Shown: positions 56,924-64,000 of the stretch, in pieces
How positions within the stretch are numbered: position 1 is the first letter of the stretch
Layout: every line of letters starts with the position of its first letter
Assembly (NCBI RefSeq): GCF_000826545.1
Contig: NZ_CDME01000008.1
Span: 124,001 to 188,000, forward strand
Direction: 5' to 3'
Length of the DNA stretch: 64,000 bases
Origin: Kibdelosporangium sp. MJ126-NF4
Lineage (GTDB): Bacteria; Actinomycetota; Actinomycetes; Mycobacteriales; Pseudonocardiaceae
Translations under genes and position numbers: made by a program
Notes under the pieces: model-generated
Seen by the model: only the letters and a program-made list of their open reading frames with translations
Database searches by the model: none
What the model was told of the DNA's origin: nothing

Positions 56924-58902
56924 TGGCGGGGGACTGGACGCCGCCCCGCCGTAAGCCGACGCCGCCACGCAGATCGGGGCAGCCACACCGGCCGGTCGGC
57001 AAACCGACGCGTCAGCCCACCCGTAAACCGTCTCCGCCGCCCAAGTCGAAGACGCGCCGTCCGGCGATGACGCGCAAGCGTATGCCTGCCAACAACCGCC
57101 TGCGGATCGTGACGGTCCGGTTCGTGCTGATCGCGGCGCTGATCGCGGCAGGGGTGAAGCTGATCCAGGTCCAGGGGATCGAGGCGTCGGCGCTGTCGGA
57201 CCGCGCCGACAAGCAGCGCGCGAAGAACATCCCCATCCCGGCCAAACGCGGCGACATCCTCGACCGCAACGGCGTGAAGCTGGCGTTCAGCGTGGAGACC
57301 CGAACCCTGGCCTGGACTCCGAAGTCGGTGAAGAAGGAGTACGAGAAGAACCCGAAGCTCGACTACGAGACCCGGATCAAGGACGTCGCCGCGACGATGA
57401 AGGCGGTGCTCGGTTCCCAGGTCGACGAGAACGACCTGTTGACCAAGCTGCGCTCGGACAGCTACTCCGTGCTGGCGCGTGACGTGCTTCCGGCTCAGGA
57501 GCGGGAGATCCGCAAGAAGTTCCCGGAGGTGTACTCCGAGGCGCAGTCGCGTCGCGAGTATCCCGGTGGCGCGTTGGCGTCCAACATCATCGGCTACGCG
57601 AACTGGCGCAGCGACGGCGAGATCAGCAAGCACAACGTGCACGGCCTGTTCGGGATGGAGAACGACCGGGACGCCGAACTGGCCGGTGAGGCGGGAAGCC
57701 AGACCGTCGACACCGCGGAAGGCGCGGAAGGCGTGGTCATCCCCGGCTCGGAACGCAATGTGCGGCAAGCCAAGGACGGCGCCGACATCCAGCTGACGAT
57801 CGACGCCGACGTGCAGTACAACGTCCAACAGAAGCTCGCCGCGTACGTCGCGCAGAACCGCGCGAGCGGCGGCACGGTCGTCGTGATGGACGCGAAGACC
57901 AGCGAGGTGTACGCGCTGGCCAACGACAAGAGCTTCGACCCGAAGAACCCGCAGGGCCCCAACGGGTACAAAAACCCGCAGGTGACCGGCAACCCGGCGG
58001 TGTCGAACCCGTACGAGCCCGGTTCGGTGAACAAGGTCGTGACCGCGTCGGCGGCGATCGAGGACGGCATCACCAAACCCGAGGACACCCACCGCGTCCC
58101 CGGCTCGCACAAGGTCGCCGACCGGACGGTCGAGGACGCGTGGAAGCACGGCACGCTGACCATGACGACAACGGGGATCTTCGCCAAGTCCTCCAACGTC
58201 GGCACCCTGCTGCTGGCCGAGCAGGTCGGCCAGAACCGTTACGCGGAGATGCTGAAGAAGTTCGGGCTCGGCCAGAAAACCGGAGTCGGACTGCCCGGCG
58301 AGAGCGCGGGCCAGGTGCCGGACGTCAAGCAGTGGTCGGGCTCGACCTTCGGCAACCTGCCGATCGGGCAGGGCCTGTCGATGACGGTGTTGCAGATGAC
58401 CGGGATGTACCAGACCATCGCGAACAACGGTGTGCGAGTCCCGCCGAGAATCATCAAGTCCACCATTGATCGCGACAGCACCCGGCACGAGGAACCCCGC
58501 CCCGAAGGCGTTCGCGTGGTCAGCGACCAGACGGCGACGACAGTCCGCGACATGCTCCGAGCGGTGGTGCAGAAGGCGCCGAATCAGCAGAGCGGTACAG
58601 GCGTGGCCGCCGCGCTGCCCGGCTTCCAGATCTCCGGAAAAACTGGAACCGCACAGCAGACCGACCCGAAGACGAAGATATACAGCGATCAGCTCTACTG
58701 GATCACGTTCGCGGGAATTGTGCCTGCGGACAACCCGCGGTTCGTCGTCGGAATCATGATCGACAAGCCGGACTACTACGGCGCCGAGTTCGGGAAGACG
58801 GCAGCACCGTTGTTCCACGACATAGCCTCGTACCTGGCACAGCGCTACAACCTGCCGCTGTCGGCGGAGCAGGCACCAATCGTGCCACTGACGGTGGGGT
58901 GA
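56923..58902 (+). CDS. ftsI: Peptidoglycan transpeptidase FtsI (PBP3/PbpB)
   Basis: A 659-residue class B penicillin-binding protein for septal cross-linking. The basic Pro-rich cytoplasmic tail (1-60) leads to one membrane helix (about 66-85). The dimerisation domain opens with IPAKRGDILDRNGVKLA. The transpeptidase motifs are SVNK (368-371, catalytic serine), SSN (423-425) and KTG (573-575). No PASTA domains. The last codon overlaps the VOC gene. Confidence 0.95.
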   Translation: MAGDWTPPRRKPTPPRRSGQPHRPVGKPTRQPTRKPSPPPKSKTRRPAMTRKRMPANNRLRIVTVRFVLIAALIAAGVKLIQVQGIEASALSDRADKQRAKNIPIPAKRGDILDRNGVKLAFSVETRTLAWTPKSVKKEYEKNPKLDYETRIKDVAATMKAVLGSQVDENDLLTKLRSDSYSVLARDVLPAQEREIRKKFPEVYSEAQSRREYPGGALASNIIGYANWRSDGEISKHNVHGLFGMENDRDAELAGEAGSQTVDTAEGAEGVVIPGSERNVRQAKDGADIQLTIDADVQYNVQQKLAAYVAQNRASGGTVVVMDAKTSEVYALANDKSFDPKNPQGPNGYKNPQVTGNPAVSNPYEPGSVNKVVTASAAIEDGITKPEDTHRVPGSHKVADRTVEDAWKHGTLTMTTTGIFAKSSNVGTLLLAEQVGQNRYAEMLKKFGLGQKTGVGLPGESAGQVPDVKQWSGSTFGNLPIGQGLSMTVLQMTGMYQTIANNGVRVPPRIIKSTIDRDSTRHEEPRPEGVRVVSDQTATTVRDMLRAVVQKAPNQQSGTGVAAALPGFQISGKTGTAQQTDPKTKIYSDQLYWITFAGIVPADNPRFVVGIMIDKPDYYGAEFGKTAAPLFHDIASYLAQRYNLPLSAEQAPIVPLTVG

Positions 58903-59336
58903 TGGAGTTGGTCAGGCAGGTCCAAGTCACTTTCGACTGCGCGGATCCTGAGCGTGTCGCCCGTTTCTGGTGCGAGGTGCTGGGATACGTCGTGCCGCCG
59001 CCACCGGAGGGGTTTGCGACGTGGGACGATTTCGACCGCTCGCTTCCGCCTGAGCGCCAGGGCGCGGCGTTCGTCTGCAAGGACCCCACGGGCGTCGGCC
59101 CGCGGCTGTTCTTCCAGCGCGTTCCCGAGGGCAAGGTCGTCAAGAACCGGGTGCACCTCGACGTGCGTGTCGGCACCGGGCTGGTGGGCGACGAGCGCCT
59201 CGCCGCGCTCGAGGCCGAGTCCACACGGCTGATCGCGCTCGGCGCGACCCACGTGCAGACTCTGCGTGCCGATGGCTACGACGAGTCGTGCATCGTGATG
59301 CAGGACATCGAGGGCAACGAGTTCTGCCTCGACTGA
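58902..59336 (+). CDS. VOC family protein inserted in the cell wall cluster
   Basis: A 144-residue glyoxalase-like protein: VQVTFDCADPERVARFWCEVLGY, KVVKNRVHLDVRVG and VMQDIEGNEFCLD are typical of the glyoxalase-like 6 branch. It starts at the ATG overlapping the ftsI stop (TGATG), with GTG 58899 as an alternative, so it is translated with ftsI. This family is not a usual member of the cluster; its presence is an insertion. No known role in wall synthesis. Confidence 0.87.
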   Translation: MELVRQVQVTFDCADPERVARFWCEVLGYVVPPPPEGFATWDDFDRSLPPERQGAAFVCKDPTGVGPRLFFQRVPEGKVVKNRVHLDVRVGTGLVGDERLAALEAESTRLIALGATHVQTLRADGYDESCIVMQDIEGNEFCLD

Positions 59337-59466
59337 GGCCGCTTTCAGTTGACGCCAGGTGCGCTGTCCCTCCCTATAGTTGGTGTGTTCGAGAAGGTGT
59401 GTGAGCTCGCGCTCAGTCCCACCGATTCACGAGCGCTGCTCATCCGTGTGCTGCAGGAGGAGTGGC

Positions 59467-59676
59467 ATGTCTCGTGACACCGACTGGTTCAAGAGCAGCG
59501 TCAGCGGAGCCCGCGACGCCTGTGTAGAGGTGCATTTGTCGGCACTGGTTGTGGGCGTGCGGGACTCCAAGAGCCCCGGTACCGACATGCTGCGGTTCCC
59601 TGCTCGCCAGTGGCGCAGTTTCCTCGCGTGCACTCGGTCTGACTACGTCCGGGGCTTCCCGTACAGCGCCATGTAG
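59467..59676 (+). CDS. DUF397 domain protein without XRE partner
   Basis: A 69-residue DUF397 protein: DWFKSSVSGARDACVEVHL, VGVRDSKSPGTDMLRFPARQW and FLACTRSDY. GGAGGAG precedes ATG. Unlike the copy at 29843 it has no XRE/DUF5753 gene beside it. It sits between the VOC gene and murE on the same strand, inside the cell wall cluster, and probably has its own promoter in the 130 bp before it (TCCCTATAGTTGG near 59370). Confidence 0.87.
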   Translation: MSRDTDWFKSSVSGARDACVEVHLSALVVGVRDSKSPGTDMLRFPARQWRSFLACTRSDYVRGFPYSAM

Positions 59677-59742
59677 TCGCCTAGCACGCTGGGAGATCGA
59701 CTCTGTGCGTGCACCGCCGGGTGGCGGCCGAACGGGCGAAGG

Positions 59743-59748
59743 TAGCCT
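59743..59748 (+). promoter_or_regulatory. -10 box of a leaderless murE promoter
   Basis: TAGCCT, 7 nt before GTG 59756; gives murE-murF-mraY-murD a promoter separate from that of mraZ. Confidence 0.5.
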
Positions 59749-59755
59749 CTCGCGC

Positions 59756-61279
59756 GTGCCCGCGAAGCTCGAGGGCAAGGCTGTGAACGCGCCGCCCCGC
59801 CCTGCCAAAACAGAACCCGTCCCGCTGACCACGCTTGTGGCCCGTGCGGACGCGCACCCCGCCCACGGTGACTTGGACGGGATGGTCACCGGCGCCACCT
59901 TGCGTGCTCAGCACGTGCGGAGTGGTGACCTGTTCGCCGCGTTGCCCGGCGCACGGGTGCACGGTGCCGAATTCGCCAAAGAGGCGGTGTCGGCTGGTGC
60001 CGTGGCGATCCTCACCGACCGTACGGGTGCGGGCTTGTTGGCGGACGTCGACGTTCCGGTGCTTGTCCACAAGGACCCGCGTGGCGTGCTTGGGTCGATC
60101 GCCGCATGGATTTACGGCGAGCCGTCGTTGCGCCTGTCGGTGCTCGGCGTGACCGGCACGTCCGGTAAGACGACGACGACCTACATGCTGGACGCGGGCC
60201 TGCGTGCCGCGGGCAACACGACCGGCCTCGTCGGGACCGTGGAGACGCGGATCGCGGGTGAGCGCCTCGCCAGTGCGTTCACCACGCCCGAGGCGCCCGA
60301 TCTGCAGGCGTTGTTCGCGGTGATGGTCGAAAAGGGCGTTACGCACGTTCCCATGGAGGTCTCCAGCCACGCGTTGTCGCTCGGCCGGGTCAGTGGCACA
60401 CGGTTCTCCGTCGGTGCCTTCACCAATCTCTCCCAGGACCACCTGGACTTCCACCGTGACATGGAGGACTACTTCCAGGCCAAGTCCCTGCTGTTCGACG
60501 GCCGGTCGACCAATGAGATCGTCAACGTCGACGGCGAGTGGGGCCCGCGCCTGGTCAAGGCCGACACCGTCACCGTATCCGCCGAGCACGACGCCGCATG
60601 GACCGCCGAGGGCATCACGTCCTCGATCGACGGCGAGCAGACCTTCACCATCGTCGGGCCGGGCGTGCGCATCCCCGTCCGGCTGCCGATGCCCGGCACG
60701 TTCAACGTCGCCAACGCGCTGCTGGCCGCGGCCTGCCTGCGGGTCGCCGGTGTCGAGCCCGCCGCGATCGCCAAGGGGCTCGGTGAGGTCCAGGTCCCCG
60801 GGCGGATGGAGCGGATCGCGCTGGGCCAGCCCTTCACCGCGGTCGTGGACTACTCGCACAAACCCGCCGCCGTCGCGCTCGCGCTGGACGCGATCAGGGC
60901 GCGCACGACCGGCCGGGTGATCGTCGTGCTCGGCTGCGGCGGCGACCGTGACGTGGCCAAACGCCCACTGATGGGCAAGGAGGCCGCTGCCCGCAGCGAC
61001 CTGCTGATCGTCACCGACGACAACCCCCGCAGCGAGGACCCGGCCGACATCCGCAAGGCGATGGTCGACGGCGCGCTGGCCATTGCCGGACGTGGCGAGG
61101 TGCGGGAGATCGGCGACCGGCGTGCCGCGATCCTCGCAGCCGTCGCCGAGGCCAAACCGGGCGACGCGGTCGTGGTCGCGGGCAAGGGCCACGAGACCGG
61201 CCAGGAGATCGCCGGTGTCGTGCATCCGTTCTCCGACCGGGACGAGCTCTCGGCCGCGATCCGTGAGGTGACACTGTGA
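59756..61279 (+). CDS. murE: UDP-MurNAc-tripeptide synthetase (meso-DAP adding)
   Basis: A 507-residue Mur ligase that adds meso-diaminopimelate to UDP-MurNAc-L-Ala-D-Glu. The ATP loop is VTGTSGKTTTTYML, and the DDNPRSEDP motif is the meso-DAP specificity signature; TTPEAPD and SSHALSLGRV are also typical. GTG 59756 is preferred because of TAGCCT 7 nt upstream; GTG 59783 behind GAGGGCAAGG is the alternative. Overlaps murF (GTGA). Confidence 0.95.
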   Translation: MPAKLEGKAVNAPPRPAKTEPVPLTTLVARADAHPAHGDLDGMVTGATLRAQHVRSGDLFAALPGARVHGAEFAKEAVSAGAVAILTDRTGAGLLADVDVPVLVHKDPRGVLGSIAAWIYGEPSLRLSVLGVTGTSGKTTTTYMLDAGLRAAGNTTGLVGTVETRIAGERLASAFTTPEAPDLQALFAVMVEKGVTHVPMEVSSHALSLGRVSGTRFSVGAFTNLSQDHLDFHRDMEDYFQAKSLLFDGRSTNEIVNVDGEWGPRLVKADTVTVSAEHDAAWTAEGITSSIDGEQTFTIVGPGVRIPVRLPMPGTFNVANALLAAACLRVAGVEPAAIAKGLGEVQVPGRMERIALGQPFTAVVDYSHKPAAVALALDAIRARTTGRVIVVLGCGGDRDVAKRPLMGKEAAARSDLLIVTDDNPRSEDPADIRKAMVDGALAIAGRGEVREIGDRRAAILAAVAEAKPGDAVVVAGKGHETGQEIAGVVHPFSDRDELSAAIREVTL

Positions 61280-62721
61280 TCCCGTTGACCGCTGCGCAGA
61301 TCGCCGAAGCGGTCGGTGGCAGGCTGCACAACGTCGACCCCGACGTGGTCGTGACCGGCACGGTCGAGTTCGACTCCCGCGAGGTCACGCCGGACGGCCT
61401 GTTCGTGGCGCTGCCGGGGGTCAAGGTCGACGGCCACGACTTCGCCAGGTCCTCCGGGGCACGCCTCACCCTGGCGGCCCGCGAGATCGACGCGCCCGCG
61501 GTGATCGTGCCGCCGGTGGCCGACGCGAACCGCGGCGCGTTCGCGCTGATCGGCGACAAGGACGGATCCGGCGCCGCTGTCCTCGCCGGATTGGCGGCGC
61601 TTGCCCGCTATGTCGCCGACCGGTTGCCGGACCTGACGATCGTCGGCGTCACCGGTTCGTCCGGCAAGACCTCGACCAAGGACCTGATCGCCCAGGTGCT
61701 CGAACCGATGGGGCCGATCGTGGCGCCACCCGGCTCGTTCAACAACGAGATCGGCCATCCGTGGACCGTGCTGCGCGCCGACGAGAAGACTCGCAACCTG
61801 GTGCTCGAACTGTCTGCCCGCGGGATAGGTCACGTGCGTGAGCTGGCAGAGCTCGCGCCGCCGAAGATCGGTGTCGTGCTCAACGTCGGCACCGCGCACA
61901 TCGGCGCGTTCGGCTCACGGGAAGGCATCGCGCAGGCCAAGGGCGAACTCGTCGAAGGGCTGCCCGAGGACGGCGCGGCCATCCTCAACGCGGACGACCC
62001 ACTGGTGAAGGCGATGGCCCCGCGGACGAAAGCCCGTGTCGTTCTCGTCGGCGAGAGCGCCGACGCGCATGTCCGCGCCGAGAACGTCGTGCTGGACAGC
62101 GAAGCGCGGGCGTCGTTCCGGCTCGTGACACCGCAAGGCGACGCCGACGTGAAGCTGGCACTGCACGGACCACACCACGTCGGCAACGCGCTGTCCGCCG
62201 CCGCTGTCGCGTTGGAACTCGGCGCCACGCCCGCGGAGGTCGCCGAGCGACTGTCGCAAGCCAAGCGCGTGTCCGCGCGCCGTATGGACGTCACGACCCG
62301 CGCTGACGGCGTGACGGTCGTGAACGACTCGTACAACGCCAACCCGGATTCGGTGAGGGCGGCGTTGAAGAGCGTTGCCGAGATAGCCAGGCAGGAAAAC
62401 CGTCGCACCTGGGCGGTGCTGGGAACGATGGCCGATCTCGGCGCCGAGCACGTCACCGCGCACGACGAGATCGGTCGGCTCGTGGTCCGGTTGGACATCA
62501 ATCGGCTCGTGGTGGTGGGTGACCAGGCGCGGGCCATGCACCAGGGCGCCCACCTCGAAGGCTCATGGGGAGAGGAATCCGTGCTCGTGCCGGATGTCGA
62601 CGCGGCGGTGGCGCTGCTGCGGACCGAATTGCGACCGGGTGACGTCGTGCTCGTCAAGGCCTCGAAGTCCGAGGCGCTGTGGCGGGTGGCCGACGCGCTG
62701 CTGCAGGAGGACGCCCTGTGA
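61276..62721 (+). CDS. murF: UDP-MurNAc-tripeptide-D-alanyl-D-alanine ligase
   Basis: A 481-residue Mur ligase completing the pentapeptide. Visible are the N-terminal [20 protein letters not shown] loop [26 protein letters not shown] and the C-terminal [18 protein letters not shown] start overlapping murE; overlap with mraY at the other end (GTGA). Confidence 0.95.
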   Translation: MIPLTAAQIAEAVGGRLHNVDPDVVVTGTVEFDSREVTPDGLFVALPGVKVDGHDFARSSGARLTLAAREIDAPAVIVPPVADANRGAFALIGDKDGSGAAVLAGLAALARYVADRLPDLTIVGVTGSSGKTSTKDLIAQVLEPMGPIVAPPGSFNNEIGHPWTVLRADEKTRNLVLELSARGIGHVRELAELAPPKIGVVLNVGTAHIGAFGSREGIAQAKGELVEGLPEDGAAILNADDPLVKAMAPRTKARVVLVGESADAHVRAENVVLDSEARASFRLVTPQGDADVKLALHGPHHVGNALSAAAVALELGATPAEVAERLSQAKRVSARRMDVTTRADGVTVVNDSYNANPDSVRAALKSVAEIARQENRRTWAVLGTMADLGAEHVTAHDEIGRLVVRLDINRLVVVGDQARAMHQGAHLEGSWGEESVLVPDVDAAVALLRTELRPGDVVLVKASKSEALWRVADALLQEDAL

Positions 62722-63806
62722 TCGGTATCGGTATCGCCGGTGCGATCGCACTGGTGATCTCCATCCTGTTCACGCCCTACCTGATCAAGATCTTCTCCCG
62801 GCAGGGCTTCGGGCAGGAGATCCGCGAGGAGGGGCCGCAGGGCCACAAGTCCAAGCGCGGCACCCCGACGATGGGCGGCGTGGCGATCATGGTCGCCATG
62901 TGGGCCGGGTACCTCGGCTCCTACGGCGTGAACATGCTGCTGCTCAACCGCAACGAGGGACCGACCGCCTCCGGCTGGCTGGTGATGATGCTGACCACCG
63001 GCCTCGGCATCGTCGGCTTCCTCGACGACTTCATCAAGATCCGCAAGCAGCGCAACCTGGGGCTGAACAAGACGGCGAAGCTGGTCGGCCAGTTGGTCGT
63101 CGGCGTCTCGTTCGCGGTGCTCGCGCTGCAGTTCATCGACGAGAACGGCCTCAGCCCGGCGTCCCCGAACCTGTCGTTCATCAGGGACATCTCGTTCATC
63201 TCGTTCGGCACGGTCGGTTTCGTGGTGTTCTGCTACGGCATCATCGGCGCGTGGTCGAACGCGGTGAACTTCACCGATGGCCTCGACGGCCTCGCCGGTG
63301 GCTCGGCGGCGATGGTGTTCGGCACGTACGTGGTCATCTGCTTCTGGCAGCTGCGCAACGACTGCACGACCAACCTCGGCGGCGCCTGCTACGACGTGCG
63401 TGACCCGTTCGACCTGGCGATCGTGGCCGCGGCGGCGATGGGCGCGTGCATCGGCTTCCTGTGGTGGAACGCGGCACCGGCCAAGATCTTCATGGGCGAC
63501 ACCGGGTCGCTGGCGCTCGGCGGCCTGGTCGCCGGGCTGTCCATGATGACCCGCACCGAGCTGCTGATGATCGTGATCGGCGGCATCTTCGCGGTGGAGA
63601 TGCTGTCGGTGATCCTGCAGATCGCGATCTTCCGCGCGACCGGCAAACGCATCTTCCGGATGGCGCCGTTCCACCACCACTTCGAACTCGCCGGGTGGGC
63701 GGAAACCACGGTGATCATTCGGTTCTGGCTGCTGGGTGGCGTCTGCGCGATGTTCGGACTCGGCCTGTTCTACAGCGAATGGCTGTCGGCAAGTGGCGCG
63801 GGCTGA
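62718..63806 (+). CDS. mraY: Phospho-N-acetylmuramoyl-pentapeptide transferase
   Basis: A 362-residue membrane enzyme transferring phospho-MurNAc-pentapeptide to undecaprenyl phosphate (lipid I). Ten helices; key loops are KRGTPTMGG, the aspartate pair [32 protein letters not shown] and the HHHFE motif ([12 protein letters not shown]). GTG start overlaps the murF stop. Confidence 0.96.
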   Translation: MIGIGIAGAIALVISILFTPYLIKIFSRQGFGQEIREEGPQGHKSKRGTPTMGGVAIMVAMWAGYLGSYGVNMLLLNRNEGPTASGWLVMMLTTGLGIVGFLDDFIKIRKQRNLGLNKTAKLVGQLVVGVSFAVLALQFIDENGLSPASPNLSFIRDISFISFGTVGFVVFCYGIIGAWSNAVNFTDGLDGLAGGSAAMVFGTYVVICFWQLRNDCTTNLGGACYDVRDPFDLAIVAAAAMGACIGFLWWNAAPAKIFMGDTGSLALGGLVAGLSMMTRTELLMIVIGGIFAVEMLSVILQIAIFRATGKRIFRMAPFHHHFELAGWAETTVIIRFWLLGGVCAMFGLGLFYSEWLSASGAG

Positions 63807-64000
63807 CGCGCTGCGCGGCCGCAACGTCCTGGTCGCCGGCGCCGGAGTGACCGGCCGGTCGACCGTGACCGCGCTGGTCGAACTCGGCGCGAACGTGACG
63901 GTCACCGACGGCCGCGCGGAGGCGTTGACCGACTTCGGCGACCTGGCCCGCCCAGGCCTCACCGCGCCGCCGGAAGGCACCGACCTGGTCGTGACCAGCC
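63794..64000 (+). CDS. murD: UDP-MurNAc-L-alanine:D-glutamate ligase (3' end outside window)
   Basis: The frame begins with GTG 63794, overlapping the end of mraY by 13 bp, and stays open to the window edge (69 codons). The start, ending with [21 protein letters not shown], has the N-terminal UDP-binding Rossmann motif of MurD, followed by [11 protein letters not shown] and DLVVTS. Order mraY-murD is standard for the cluster. The ATP domain lies outside the window. Confidence 0.9.

Noticed and set aside
61830..63980. 716-codon minus-strand frame opposite murF and mraY
   Set aside because: Low-complexity Arg/Asp/Ala-rich shadow of confidently identified genes.

Overview
This is a 64 kb stretch of chromosome from a high-GC actinobacterium, most likely of the Pseudonocardiaceae (Amycolatopsis / Kibdelosporangium / Lentzea / Saccharothrix group). 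The basis is third-position GC near 90 % in most genes, actinobacterial marker families (ClgR, PspA-PspM, TIGR03085, DUF397 with its XRE partner, DUF742, EspG, DUF3040), a meso-DAP type MurE, and gene order that, from memory, follows M. tuberculosis Rv2754c-Rv2743c (thyX, dapA, rnj, ftsK, argA, pgsA, clgR, pspA, pspM) and later Rv2169c-Rv2155c (DUF3040, mraZ, rsmH, ftsL-like, pbpB, murE, murF, mraY, murD). The genus cannot be fixed from the sequence alone.

Layout. 1-2.7 kb: the end of a YcaQ-like winged-helix gene, a short tandem repeat, and a minus-strand pair of a ribbon-helix-helix protein and a DUF4097 protein, preceded by four TGACGTCA-type boxes. 2.8-10.5 kb: thyX, an ACT-domain gene, two paralogous membrane Ser/Thr kinases, a TIGR03085 gene, then dapA-rnj with a strong terminator. 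10.5-16.7 kb: a possible small gene, an EamA transporter, an orphan EspG, a PlsC acyltransferase, ftsK and a dienelactone hydrolase.

16.7-32.0 kb is accessory. It separates ftsK from argA, which are neighbours in mycobacteria. It holds a NACHT-LRR NTPase directly behind a secreted phospholipase A2 gene, hydrolases, an AraC regulator, VOC protein, a PAS-GADEF-EAL protein with both active-site motifs degenerate, a DUF574 methyltransferase with a P450, an anchored beta-propeller-like protein, a membrane-anchored HVHP protein, and an XRE/DUF397 pair.

32.1-37.8 kb is the conserved argA / rimO-pgsA-cinA / clgR / pspA-pspM envelope-stress block, with a candidate ClgR operator, a perfect terminator and a SigE-like promoter. 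37.8-48.2 kb: an NCS2 permease, pyrD, about 1.45 kb of repeat-rich DNA with two inverted copies of a 130 bp palindrome, nei2-parA, a methyltransferase, two DUF202 genes, dinB, an orphan DUF742 gene and DUF3040. 48.3-53.9 kb: a minus-strand moxR-DUF58-transglutaminase-MBL operon. 54.5-64.0 kb: the division and cell wall cluster mraZ, rsmH, ftsL-like, ftsI, murE, murF, mraY, murD (cut by the window end), with an operator of 10 bp period before mraZ, a structured leader before rsmH, and a VOC and a DUF397 gene inserted between ftsI and murE.

A window-wide feature is the recurrence of TANNNT exactly 6 or 7 nt before the start codon (11 genes), which points to leaderless transcription and fixes several starts. 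A second is a 30 bp intergenic tandem repeat present at three separate loci.
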